Below, piece by piece: positions 13,051 to 25,300 of a stretch of 64,000 nucleotides of DNA (within the stretch, counting starts at the first letter, position 1; each line of letters starts with the position of its first letter). The stretch lies in NCBI GenBank assembly GCA_012845835.1, contig JABAKD010000104.1, positions 129,155-193,154 on the forward strand, given 5' to 3'. The position numbers and the translations under genes are program-made. Source of the stretch: Undaria pinnatifida. Taxonomy: Eukaryota > Sar > Phaeophyceae > Laminariales > Alariaceae. The notes under the pieces were generated by a model. It was given only the letters and a program-made list of their open reading frames with translations, ran no database searches and had not been told where the DNA came from.

Positions 13051-13179
13051 GTGATTTTTACCGTGCCGATGTGGGGCTCTGAGGTCGCCAACTCTAAGAC
13101 AGAGATACATCTTACAAGTACACCAAGCGATATACTCAGTATATAACTTGTTCAAACCCAGGCCCCCACGCCCATGCAA

Positions 13180-13500
13180 TCTCCGCCCTCCCCTCACCAG
13201 TTATACGATGTACATGGCACGCTTGACGAACTGATGCATTTCCTTCCACAGAAGATGTCAATTTTTATCCCCTTCAAAAACAGGTTTTATAGTTTCCGCG
13301 CACAGACTGATTAACCTCACCCTGTTGACCCTGGTACAAGCTACACTGTAGTTCCAAGGGGAGTCGCCGAACTATATCCTCAGTAAGGACACACACCCAG
13401 TAATACGCTCGATCGGAGTATCACACACAGCTTGCAAATATGAGTTTTGACAAAATCTTCGATCTCATAGATAGCTGGAGTGTATAAGTATTTTGAGAAT
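13180..13500 (+). repeat. Family A copy (right half)
   Basis: This copy contains GATGCATTTCCTTCCACAG, GTTTTATAGTTTCCGCGCAC, CACCCTGTTGACCCTGGTA, the CGATCGGAGTATCACACAC block and CAAAATCTTCGATCTCA, and ends near GGAGTGTATAAG. Confidence 0.75.
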
Positions 13501-13684
13501 ATACAACAAACAAACGGTATGATTAATTATTTGAGTCGGATAGAAATTCGCACCACTAACGTGGTACTTCTGAGAGGGTACTGGCTCAATGGTTGAGATG
13601 TTATTTAGATGCATTTTGGAACGGGTCTGCGTCTTCCCGGCGGTTCTATCGTATCGATCAGTTACTATTCTGTGGACATGTATA

Positions 13685-13850
13685 TTATAAAAATGAAAAT
13701 ACACTCCAGCTGCGAGATCGAAGATTTCGTCGAAACTCATCTTTGCAAGCTGTGTGTGATACTCCGATCGCGCGCATTACGAGTTGTGTGTCCTCATTAA
13801 GGATATAGGTCGGCGACTCCCCTTACAACTACAAGTATATTATATTACTG
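13685..13850 (-). repeat. Family A copy (terminal part)
   Basis: This is a minus-orientation terminal fragment with ACACTCCAGCTGCGAGATCG, GAAACTCATCTTTGCAAGC, a GATCGCGCGCATTACGAG block and ATATAGGTCGGCGACTCC. It stops at a sharp break near 13850. Confidence 0.75.
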
Positions 13851-14529
13851 ACACTGCGAGATTGAGCATCACCGTACATCACTTCTAGGTCTTTCTGCCG
13901 GATGTTTTTCCCTTTGAGTCAAGCCATTGGGCGCGACCACTTGCAATCGCCCAGGTGGATAAGGTGGGTAAGAGGACCCAGCCTCGGCCAGGAGATCATC
14001 GTGGAGGGGGATGGTTGGCCGGCGGCCGGGGTCAGTAGTTCTAGATAAGGTTGCGTGCACTCGTGTAGTACGAGATGGAATGTTAATGACTTTTCAACGG
14101 TGGTTCTACTTCAGACTATTTTCTTGGGGGGGGGTTGTTGTGTGCTTCTTGAAATGGTACCCTGTAAAGATGTACCTGGCAGTAGATTTGGGGACGCCAT
14201 CCGACGAAATTTTTCATTATTATAGTGCGTGCAAAATACGAGTATTTTTGTGAGAGATTGGGCACATGTTGTGGCCCCCTGTGACTGACCTGAGATAGTA
14301 ATATCACATACATGTAGTCCCCCTTGCCATGAAACAGCACATAATTGATCAAGTTGCTGGTTGCTCGGCAGGTAGGGTATCACGGTTGGTGGGATTTACT
14401 ATCACCACCACCAGGCATTGTTACGGGACTGCGTATGTATGTGGTTTGTTTTGGGATTTTGTGGGTTTGTGTTATTTTCATGGAAGATGTCAAGTGTGCT
14501 GAAAGTTTGTAAGACTCTCGGTAATAATA

Positions 14530-14645
14530 TATTTGGTGTTGTTATCGTTGTTGTTGTTGTTGTTTTTGTTGTTGTTGTGGGTGTTGTTGTTTTTGTTGTT
14601 GTTGTGGGTGTTGTTGTTGTTGTTGTCGTCGTCGTTGTTGTTCTC
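14530..14645. repeat. GTT/GTC trinucleotide microsatellite
   Basis: About 110 bases of imperfect GTT repeats with a few GTC and GTG units. Translations give only poly-Val, poly-Leu or poly-Cys, or poly-Thr on the other strand. No flanking coding context is seen. Confidence 0.9.
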
Positions 14646-14989
14646 ACATTAACTCGCATAATCCAGTCCGTGGTCACAGGACAGGTTCCAGTCACTTAGG
14701 AGTGAGTGGGAGAATGCCTCAGACAAAATCACATGCATTTAACATAGATGACGCAATTCATGCCTCCGCCAGAAAAATGTAGAACGTATATTCGGGAGTC
14801 AGTGTACGATGTGCTAGGTCCATACTGGTGTACATACGTCGCACTACTCGCGCCTGGAAAAAAGACAACTACACCATTTATTTATTTGCTACCCAGAAAA
14901 GACTACCACATAGTCTATGTTACACGTGGTACCTATTACTACGCATACGCACGTCAGACACAAGGCAATTGGACAAAATACTTGAAAAT

Positions 14990-15075
14990 AAAGGACAGAA
15001 AATAAATAAGAAAAGAAAAGAAAATAAGTCGAAAAAGAGGAGGAAAAAAGAGAAGAAAGAAAGAATATGCACACA
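14990..15075. repeat. A/G-rich polypurine tract
   Basis: The stretch is almost pure purine on the plus strand, with AAATAAATAAG, AAAAGAAAAGAAAA and GAGGAGGAAAAAAGAG. It is low complexity and not a gene. Confidence 0.8.
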
Positions 15076-15589
15076 TGCCACAAATAGACTAGTCTAACGA
15101 TTTATGTTGGGTTGACTGGTGATTCATTTGTGGCATGATGTTTGTTTGCCTGACGCGATAGGTCAGTGCTGACAACCAACCGACATTTTTCTGCCGTCCA
15201 TTCTATTGGTACACGAGGCATGCATCGTTCCTCGTTCAGCGGACACGTCAAACGATACACTTGTTGTACTGATGATCAGATTGATGATGATTTGCAGTGC
15301 CCACAACTGGGTTGGGGATATTGAACTTGAGGTTTCGACGTATTTGGGTGTGTTTTGGATTGCTGACTGATTATATCGGGGGGATGTTTTTCGATAAATA
15401 AATAGTGATATTTCGGAGAAGGAATGATGAGGATATATCTTGTACCTGGTATTTATTTTGTGTTTCGGGTACTTGTTTCAAATATATGCTGATAGAATAG
15501 GGAAACATCTGTTTTCGGGATAAGTGTATCAAATGTAGAGACACTAAAGTCTGGTATCAAGACAGACATACAAACAGGGGGAATAACAG

Positions 15590-16060
15590 ATCTAGTACTC
15601 TTGCAGCCTACCTGATGTGCAGGATGTTCACGTAATCTACGGAGGTATGATTCATGATTCACGGATGTACGAGCATTACAGGATATTTTTGTGTTGGGAA
15701 TGAGTGCCTTCTTCTATTGGATGGTGGTGTGTTGCCAGAAAATGTCTACCACCCCGCTGAAAAACATGCCTGCTATGGTGGTATGTTTGGCTTAGTTAGG
15801 GTTGATTCCGATGGAATAAGCCCAGTAGACTATATATTTTAGCCTTATTTTGGTCCAGTTCTGGTCTGGTTTGTGGTCGCCTTCTGGCCGATCTTGACTG
15901 ATATGTCTTGATTGTGATAATCTACAGATACACGCCACAATAATATTACCTAATGATAATTACCTTGGAATTCTATTTTGTATGGGTCACTGCGCAACCA
16001 AGACCCCCTTATTATGAGGTGGGCCAAGCGAGCAAGCTGAACCTGAGCATGCATGGGTTA
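15590..16060 (+). repeat. Repeat shared with 10130-10480
   Basis: See 10130-10480. This copy is longer and continues after 16060 with weaker similarity to 51430-51560 (GATGTGCAATA, ACGTGTTCC). Confidence 0.6.
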
Positions 16061-16675
16061 TCTCATTGACACTTCCTTGTTCCTTGCCTCGTATTGTTGT
16101 CTCTTCTTTTATGTATTTCAACACCCACCCGTCGATTCTCATATATTCGGCGATTAGAATAGCGGGGGATGTGCAATATATTTACATACGTGTTCCTCGC
16201 GTGACGTTCTTCCCTGATGAGGTACATTCCCTTTGTTGTCAACCAGCAGCGGCGAGCTTGTTGTGGTCTCACGTGGTGAGAACGGCCGTCGTTCCAACGA
16301 GTCTAGCTTCCATGCAGATTCTCGATTTAGGCTCTTCTTGCGTTTTGTTCTCTCGCTTTGACATGATATACGTCTTCATTTGGATTGACCTTTTGGCGAC
16401 CAACGCCCCCCCCCGTTATTCAGTATTTGCGGTAAACCCATAAAAACACATGATGACCTATCTATGTACTACATCTATCTATTAGTAGTGTATAATGCTT
16501 TGTGAGTTTGAAGTGTTAAGAGCATTTCAGCTCCTCCAACCGTCACGCAGCATAAATTCCTAACGTTATTCGGTAACACTCCAACAAAATGTTAAAGTCG
16601 GGGGGATGTGCTACACCTGCAGCAACTTGATGGCGTTATGATAGACGCCCTCAGCGTCAAAGGAGGGGTGTCCTA
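16060..16675. other. No gene recognised
   Basis: A 125-codon plus-strand frame (16066-16443) has hydrophobic stretches but no recognisable motif and no splice context. The rest holds no useful frame. Confidence 0.3.
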
Positions 16676-16682
16676 CATTACT

Positions 16683-16800
16683 GTGTTTTTCACCATGGAT
16701 GGAACTAACCCAAACGCTAACTCTAACCCATACTAAACATATTATGCCGACGACTGCCCCCCAATGACGTCACTGGGGTGCAATGGTTGAAAACACGCAA
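16683..16800 (+). repeat. Dispersed repeat family C, copy 1
   Basis: This copy pairs with 27670-27785. Both have a CCATG start, degenerate telomere-like words (CTAACTCTAACCC here, AACCCTAGCCCTAACC there), then TGACGTCACT, a GGTG and TGGTTGAAAA-CACG. It is a short non-coding element. Confidence 0.55.
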
Positions 16801-17344
16801 TAATGTGTATCTCTGCAAAGAAAGGAGCCCCCCGGACAGTTTTTTTTGTAAGTTTACGCTGTTTGTTATACTTACTTGATGGATCTGGGATTGATTTAAT
16901 GTGTTGACCCCTTCTTTGCTCCACGACAGATTGTTCAACTTAAAAAGTCCTTAGTAGGTTGGGGGTGGGACGGGATTTAATTTTTTGTTTCGCCTCCAGC
17001 CTTCGACCTCTCATAACAAACAGTAGTAGTACCAGCAGCAGTACAAAAGTTAGTTGCTGTGTGATGATAAGATATACCTACCAATTTCCTGTACTCAGCT
17101 GTATAAGGTTTGCTTGTTTGCCACCTAGGTCCTGCCGTGTCCTTATCTCTCTCCTGGATCACAGCTTATCTTCACCAAACTCGCTCTCACATAATACTTG
17201 TGTTGTTAAGTATCCCCTACTCATTCAGGATTCAAAATATTTTCGAATATTATGTTGAAAATAAATACATATTTCGACCAAAACATACAGACTACTTCTA
17301 TAGTCTATATTGTCAGCAGAAACCACGCTAGAGTAATTCTAATA

Positions 17345-17700
17345 AATTACTTTAAAAAAATAAAATACACTCCAACCAACCAGCTGTGAGATCGAAAACT
17401 TCATCGAAATTAATGTATGTATGCAAGCTGTGTGTGATACTCCGATCGCGCGTGTTACTGGGTGCGTGTCCTCATTTCGGATATATACATAGGTCGGCGA
17501 CTCTCCTTGGAACTACAATGTTGCTTGTGCCAACGAGGTCAATGTTACAGGGTGATTTCAATTTGTGCGCGGAAACTCTTAAACCCGTTTTTGAGGGGGA
17601 CAAAATCTGACGACTGGCTGTGGAATGAAATGCATCAGTTTGTCAGATTGCATATATATCCTGTAAGTCGGACAACCGGTGATGGGGGGGCAAATAATTG
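17345..17700 (-). repeat. Family A copy
   Basis: This is a minus-orientation copy with ACACTCC, a duplicated AACC spacer, CAGCTGTGAGATCG, the GATCGCGCGTGTTACTGG block, GTGCGCGGAAACT and GACAAAATCTGACGA. It ends near 17690 at a GTGATGGGGGGGC run. Confidence 0.75.
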
Positions 17701-18830
17701 TATTTTAGCGATAGGAATAACGCGGAAATAAATAATAGTGATCAGATGCCCTCTCAATCACAGCACGAGGCCCTGCGAATTTGATGAGCAAAAAAACTTA
17801 CTATCAAGGCAAGCAAGCGTGCTACTGCCAGTTAATTCGGGCGCTAGCATCAACCCGAAAAACGCCTCAGAGACTATTTATAATGCTGTAAAGATCACTC
17901 TGCCGTCTATCGGTCATCCTGAAAAACGTGCGATTCAGACGCCACCGATGTTGTTTAACATGGAACTTTGGCGACAATACCAACCATTGACATGCCGATC
18001 GATGCCAGCCTCTAGCGGAATCTCTTACAGCGCAAGCGCCGCAAAATAGTTGTACGGGTTAGGGGTTGCATATTGGGCCAAACCCAGGCACATATTTACC
18101 GGATACAAACACAGCATGGTGTGCGCGATAGTGATATGCTATTAGTTCGTAACATATTTTGGCTTCTCGCAAGCTTTCTTCACATGTCATGCAGACATAG
18201 CAACGGTGTGTTGTTCGGGACTTGTGACGCTTTGCTTGTTGAGGCGAGTTTCACAAGCCACTACTATGCTGGAAATAGTACATACGTCAGCTGATGAATC
18301 ATGATGCGGAAAATACAAAATATACAACAAAAAATGAAAAAACTAAGAAACAAACTTATGGTGCCACAGCGGTGTGGCCGTCGCGGCTCCTTAACCAACA
18401 TCCGTGCATAATAATAGTGTTGTTTTGCGACCAGCCCAAAGTGCAACTTACCTAACGGGTGCCAAAAACATTCGAAGAACATTGTGTTGACATTACCCAC
18501 AACATTAAAATCTGTATGAAGTTGTTTTGGCACGTTTGACCTAGTAATATCGGGTTGACGTCGACACGATAGGGTACCAGACGCGTGCTACGATATATTA
18601 TAGAGGTGCACCACTCTTTTTCTGCGGTCCCCCATTGTCGGAGTTGTAGACCTCTCCCAAGACCTGATTCGGAAAAAAATTGAAACTGCGACCGGACGAA
18701 CCATCCTGTGGCCAAGGTGTACAACGATAATCAATCATGCAAAAACTGACCTGTTGAGGACGATTTTGGGTTACTTACGGAGCCCCGTCATTTCAGACTA
18801 AATTTCAGACGAAACATGCTACCTCTATTG
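17700..18830. other. No gene recognised
   Basis: A 103-codon plus-strand frame (17738-18049) has mixed composition, but I recognise no family and see no joined exon. The remainder has no useful frame. Duplication copy 1 resumes at its right end. Confidence 0.3.
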
Positions 18831-19267
18831 TAGCACGAGTTATTTTGCACACGACTCCTATTAGCCAACATTGTGTCAGCACGTTCTAGCGAATCGGGGG
18901 AAAGTTTTTTTGCGTATATAATAATATGCTGATAACGTGCGAGTCTGGGGCGAATCCTAACATTATTATACGATTTTTGTACACGCACCGATCACGACGC
19001 AACACTGTGTTACCGCACCAGAGCCGAGAAGAAAAAACATAACGAACGGTGCTGCGTCAAATAACGTTCGTGAGTACACATCGAACACTATCTTCACGTG
19101 TTCAAGCGGTTGGTTCTCGAGCGCTAACGCTGTGATAGAACGCTGCCAAGTGGCCGTGGTAGGTCCTATAACGCAGCTAGGTAGTATCGGAGATCTACAT
19201 TGTTCGATCTTGTGCGAGGTTTATATGTTCTTGGGTGCGTCGATGGAAACAGAGAAAAAAAACTCAC

Positions 19268-19329
19268 ATTCTGCCTCGAGATGTTCCGGCGAATCTCTTG
19301 CCATCTTCTTTGCAGTGTTCCACACATGC
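19268..19329 (-). CDS. Copy 1 exon 14: WSC middle
   Basis: This exon has 62 bases, enters in phase 0 and ends in phase 2, from acceptor TATGCAG to donor GTGAGT. It encodes ACVEHCKEDGKRFAGTSRGR, the second and third Cys region of WSC. No exon carrying the expected CxCG continuation was found between here and 7.3 kb on this strand. Confidence 0.8.
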
Positions 19330-22300
19330 CTGCATAGCATTGAAATTGAGGGGTCGAGAGCGAGGACGAGCACGACACGAGCCGTCGTCGTTTGGCCTTC
19401 CACACAATGTACTCCCAATGGGCTCGTATATACATCGGATATGGGCAAGATGTACCCAAGAACGTTTGATGGCGTCAGGAAGCACGAGAGACACCAGTGA
19501 GAACGAGCATACCATGGCTTTGGATGGTGCTTACAGCTGTAGGGGATCAACGTTTCTCTAAATCTTGGTGTTGATAGTTGTAAAAGGACTGCCAATACCA
19601 CGCCAATGCGGGAAGAAGAGGAGAACCAGCACCGACAAGAAAATATACAGCGCAAAGCGTCGACACAGGTTCTCATTGCATAAATCTATTTTCCGGGCGC
19701 GATCACGGCTTCCTCCTCCACACACTGGCGGAATAATTGATGACTAGCCCAGGGTGCAAAACCGCCCTCGGCTCTGATTTTGAGCCTAGCAGCGACAAAA
19801 GACTAGAAGAAGATGGACGCAGCCATTGTATTCACCTCATTTGTCAGAGTGTTTCTGGCTTTGTACGCCAAATCCATTGTGCGCTCGCGACGTACGTCCT
19901 GAAAGCAACCCAGGTACACCGCACCGGGAATAAGAGATGGAGAAGGGGTACTGGGCATGCCGGTCGGAGCCGGGGTGCTGGGAGGGAGGCTGCCGCATTC
20001 CTCGAACGGCTTGTATTTGTGGCCATAGTCGCCCCCGGTGTACTCGTACTACATAACATGTTTGCGGGCGAGGGTGTCGATGGGATAGGGTGCGTGGGCG
20101 GGGCGTGGGGGGGGGCAATAATTCAGTTTCGAGCCGTGATCTCTGCCAGTCTGGAGTGCATCACCGGGCTTGCTTACTTGGGGAGAGTAACATGTACAAT
20201 CTATTGCTATTGTACCGTAGGCACTCCGATATCCGCCCAGCTAGGGGGCGCGAAGCAAATGACAACACATACGTTTGCTTATTGTTGGTGCGTCTACGGA
20301 ACCACTTTCACATGGTTGTCCTTCCTTTGAACCAACACTAAAGTTAAAGGTGCACACGCCTAGATTGAAAACGGACGCGAGTTGCTCGTCGAACTATCAC
20401 TCATTGTGAACCCACCGTATCCACGGTTTCTCCTTCCGGCAGCACGACCTCATTGCCGCAAATCTCCCCTTGGGGATCCGTCTCAACACGGACGCCGTAG
20501 GCAGCACAGTTCACCAAGATGTTATCCGTCACCTGTGAATTTATTTTGGTGTTGAACAGGTTCATCAGTGAGCGTTGTCATTGGTCAGGATATGAATATT
20601 CTCACATGCCGTGCTCGGTCGAACCAATATTGTTATCCACATTGTTTGTGATACCTATCAGCATTGTTTGCGATATCACAGTGGTGTCGGTATACATTCT
20701 ATAATGTGGCCGCGCTCGTGGTGCTGCTGCGCGGAGTTCGCACACGTTTCTGGAGCCCCCCTCTCAAGAAAAAAGACATACAAACGACGCGTTTATGCTA
20801 TCTTGAGTAAACTGAGCATCATAATTTTATATGCGGAAAACAAAAATACACGGCGAAATTCATAGGAGTTTGTTCTTTCTAGTCGGCATACTGTTGTATA
20901 AGAATCGGCCTACCTGTATCGGGAAGGTGGTCGTAGTACAGGGTAATCAGCTTACCGCCACAAGTATCAGAAGAACGTTAAAGAGAACACACGACGAGTA
21001 TGAAAACACGTGGAAGTGTGGTGAGATAAAGCCTTATTTTTCCCCATCCGCCGGAGGATACAAAAAAAAAAGTTAAAGAGAACGTTTCCTACAGCATTGC
21101 AAGGACGTTACACTGAATTTTGCAGGGAACAGGACACTACACCTGTCCATGATCAGCTGAATAGCATTATCGACTGTCTGCATGCCTTGAATATGCAGTG
21201 CTGCGGATGAAACCCACCTTGTTGTTGGTTCCGTAATATCCCTCTCCGATGTATTTGGATGTCCCAACGCGCACACCAGCTCCTGCTGCATTTGAGATTG
21301 TGTTTCCGGTGATCGTAGTATCGTCTCCATAACTGGAGATACCTGTTGCGTTCGGTTCACGATATTGGACCACGAGCGGACAGGGTGCAGCATTCGGCTA
21401 ACTGTAGCTAGGTCCGTATCCACGGTCAAGCCATTTGGCTGGACTGGCGTGTGCAATGCAATTGTGCAGCATCGAGCAGAAATATCAAGCTATCTCTCCG
21501 TGGTTTGTGTCGGGGTTGTTGGCAGATATTGCGCTTGCAGAATAAGAACCTACAAATTACGTGTTTTCATTATTCGAGGGTTGCCGAGGACGAAGACAAA
21601 CCACCCCATGCGATGATCGTGCTTCATTAATAGAGTAGGAGAGATGTGTTCAGCAGGCACACGGAGTCACGGGGGCAGCAATTTCGTGAGAGACTGATCG
21701 AAATTTCGTGTGGTTAGCAAGGTGATGTATTACAGTAGTTGTTGCCTCTACGAACTGGACGCCAGCTTAACCCATGCCCCTCGAGTCACATCCCACGCAC
21801 ACGTCAATCGCCACGTATTGTTGGGGCCATAACCGTGGCTCCTGACGTCGAGAGATGTTTGGCTCCATCAGGTTGGTGCTGCAGATATTGCGCCTATCGC
21901 GGGCATATTTTGTGTTCTTCATAATATCACGATTCGTTGTGTGTACGAAGGTGGACTTTGAGGAATATACTATATAGGTGTGAAGACGCCGCGCCAGAGC
22001 TCCGTGCGGGAGCGCTGTTTCAGCGCGATTAATGCTACTGCACTCTCCCGAGCTTCAGCACAATCCAGGCAATCGAAACACGAAACAAATCGCTAGAACA
22101 TCAAACACGTTTAGCTGACATGTCTCTGACATCAACTACCCCAGACCGTAGAGGCGACTTTCCTATAACGTGTCAAAGTTCTCTGTATATCCTCGTCGGC
22201 AGAGAAAACCCGGGAATTTATCGACGAACGGAACAGCGATGGGCAGCTAGCATACCTCCCGATTTTTCGTCACGCTGCATGGAGATGTTGTTGTTCTCGA

Positions 22301-25300
22301 TGACCGTTTCCACGGAGCCTTCTTTCACGTCTACGCCTTCGTTTCCCTGGCCAACACATTTTTAGTGTGAAATACAACATATACACCGACAAGCGAGATG
22401 GGTGGCTTAGGTGGGGGGGAATGGCTGGAGCAGGTACGTCTTGCGTGATAGGTTTAATCAGTACGGAGATTGACTTACCTCATGGTGATAGAGGCAACAC
22501 GCACATGACAGCTTGACCAAATTAACGAACATACACTGGACATCAGCTTATGTGGTTGCCCCTGTCTGATCTACGGTCGCCCATTCATTGCGTTCTTGCC
22601 TGAAATCTTTTAGTCCAAGGTCGACATTTGAAACCCTCACGGAAGTAGGAGCAACACTATCCAGGGCTAATTATTGTAGCTGTTATTGCCCTCTGAATGA
22701 TATTGCATTGCCAAGTCTGGTGTACGACCGCGCATACACCGGCAAGGAAGGCCAATTTAGTTCTACATGCAGGGGCCTCGCGAATCGTTCGCACATTAGT
22801 CTCGATTTCGTTGTTGCTGATCACGTTCCCGCGGCAGATGTCCTCGCCACCCGAGTGGTTCTTTACGTGGGTCCATTGAGAGCGTGATGTTCCAACGTCT
22901 GCGAGAATGTGAAAGCGGCAAGACGAGCGCAAGGCAAGACAATTACTGAGTTCATGTTGACCACGACATGTGCACATCAGACAAGCAAAGTGTTCCCCCG
23001 ATCAACCCCAAGATAGGAACGGGCGTTAGATAGTCGAAAGGAATAAGACGCGTGCGGAGCCCGCATTTCTGCACTTTCCCTGTTACAGTATTCTAGATGG
23101 CAACATTCATTCGGGGTTGCTGGTTTACCGGCGGGAGGCGCGGTGATGGTGAACGTTATTATCGTTACATCGGCGATCAACACCTCAATTGGAACACAAG
23201 TCATGCCTGTATGTTGGCGGTTACGTTGAATGCACGACTTTAGATCACACCGGTAGACTCCTATTATGTGGTTGTGGCTCAGGCGACGGTAGCGGTCGAG
23301 GCTATCATGCTCTCGCTACGGGCTCAATCACAACCTTCACGAAAGCACCGTCTTTATGGCATGCACCAACACCCGACCCAAGAGTACGTATAAATTCGGC
23401 AGTTTCGGAGGGCGGTGTTGCTGGAGGTTCTTATCAGATGTACGTTTCGTCCCTTTCCCTGCCTCTTGTATCGATATGTTTCCTACTAAACCACTAATGT
23501 ATGCCGCATCATAGCCGGTTCACTCACATACTCCCTCCCCGTTCTTGCCCGCGTCGTCGTCCGCATGTTCGTAGTCGAATATACCGCAGTCACGGATGGT
23601 ATTACCGTTAATAATCGCATAGGTAGTGAAATCTGAGGCAATAATATTGTGCGCACAACGTGGAAGACGCGGTTGAATATAATTTATATTAATACACACG
23701 GTTAGTACGACAGATCCCTCATACGGTCAGCTATCAAGTCTTGCCCAAGAAGCTCATACAACACATAGAAAAGTTGGCTGTTCCGTCCATAGCGCCGTGC
23801 TTGTTTGTGATTGACGTCCTTCAGAACCAATAGAAGCACGAGCTCAAGTTAGACAGGCAGTCGGAGGCGGGATGAGAACCAGAGGCCGCGAGAAGATTTC
23901 GCCCTGCCCAGAATAGCTATCGCATTGGCTACCAGTCAGGATCGAGCACACTCGCGGCTACGTTGGCTTGGAAACCGTATTCCCCGTTTAACGCTGTTGG
24001 AGTCGGCGACACATCTGTAGCTCGCGTAGCTACTATAGGCTTAAATACAACGCTTCCCTCGATTTCTAAGGCGCTCGCACTACCGCGAGCGCCTTCAGAA
24101 CCGTGCCCGTGGTTCTTGAGAAATAATACTACAATGGGAAGTACAGCAGTAGTGTGGAATCGCATTAGCAGTTCAGACTCACGGCGGAGACGAAGGCATT
24201 CAGCCCCGGCGTTCTGAAGTACCATTCCGGTGACGATCAACCCGTCCAGGGCGGACATGTAGCCTCCACTCCGCTCCGTCTCGTCACGCGCCGCTGAGGT
24301 TATTACGAAACAACAGAAATTGTTACGCTTAACGTGAGTTTTTTCTTGGGATATCGTTGAGTTAGTGCAGCAGCATATACCTAGGGATACGGTTGTCGTT
24401 GGCATTGTTTGGACGTGACCGTGCTTGATGCCAAGAGAATGTCTTGCTATCTTGTACCTTCTCCACCAACCCCAAGAGGTTGACTAAACAGCGGGCCCTC
24501 TTACATAAATCGACGATCCCTTTCTAAGCATCGAAGGGGACGTCGTGTTAAATTATACCTGGTACATTATACAACGTTCCCCTTCGGGATGCGGGTAACG
24601 TGAAATCCCGGGGGCGTCGCAAGGCGAAAAGGGAGTCACAGGTAACGCACGTAACATGTGATTCGTGAAACGAAGAACTAGACGTGTCAAACACACATAT
24701 GCTACACACCCAGTGGGCCGATCGAGTTTTTTTTGTTTTCGTGGAGGCATCAGGCGCCCCATCCCCAGCCACCCTCTCTCGGGCGATGCCGGCCAAGTCG
24801 CGACCGAAATCGGCATCCCCGACCCCTCGAAGTCGAGCAGACCCACCCCCCGTCGCGCGTTCACCAGGCGCACACGGTTCCAGGCAGCTATCACGGTGCC
24901 CAAGGAAGCCAACCAAACGTTGCGGATGTGTTCACAGGTTTTTTCTGGGCAAACATATAGGTTACGTTTAATTTTTTTTATTGTTATTGTGTTGTTCCTT
25001 ACGTTAATGTCCGACACGGTATACCACGCGAGAGAACAGGTCCCATTTCGACGCATGATACATCCCTGTCTGTACCCTGCATGCCGCCGCGAAAAATATG
25101 GCGCTCGGCAAAAGTGTACTGCTGCTCCTGTATACTGCCCCAGATGCTGCTGCTGTTGTTCTGCGGCTACTGCTGCGGGTACTGCTGCTTCTGCTGCTGA
25201 AACTTCTGAGAGGGTGTGATAAAACAGAGCAGACGATTCCAGAGGCTGGGCGGGTAGCGGGCCATTTCGTTACTAACAAAACTAAAAGCGAAAAACGTCG

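Noticed and set aside
14418-14699. A valine-rich protein on the plus strand, or a threonine-rich one on the minus strand
   Set aside because: The frame is produced by a GTT microsatellite; there is no conserved sequence around it.
19737-20330. A 197-codon plus-strand protein
   Set aside because: It is antisense to WSC exon 13. The minus frame has domain motifs, splice sites and a whole-codon linker difference between copies.
20590-20690. An extra beta-helix exon 11 (ITNNVDNNIGSTEHG in copy 1, YGINTRITVNF at 54132-54240 in copy 2)
   Set aside because: The two copies differ too much and the phases do not fit exons 10 and 12. It is kept only as a doubtful intronic frame.
21342-21440. Upstream extension of exon 9 (frame VSRMLHPVRS)
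   Set aside because: The phase-1 join from exon 8 requires entry at 21342, and copy 2 has a stop in the extended frame next to the acceptor.
24665-25219. A 184-codon plus-strand gene in intron 4
   Set aside because: No motif is visible, the opposite strand is equally open, and the run is GC-rich with a CTG repeat; listed only as part of the private block.
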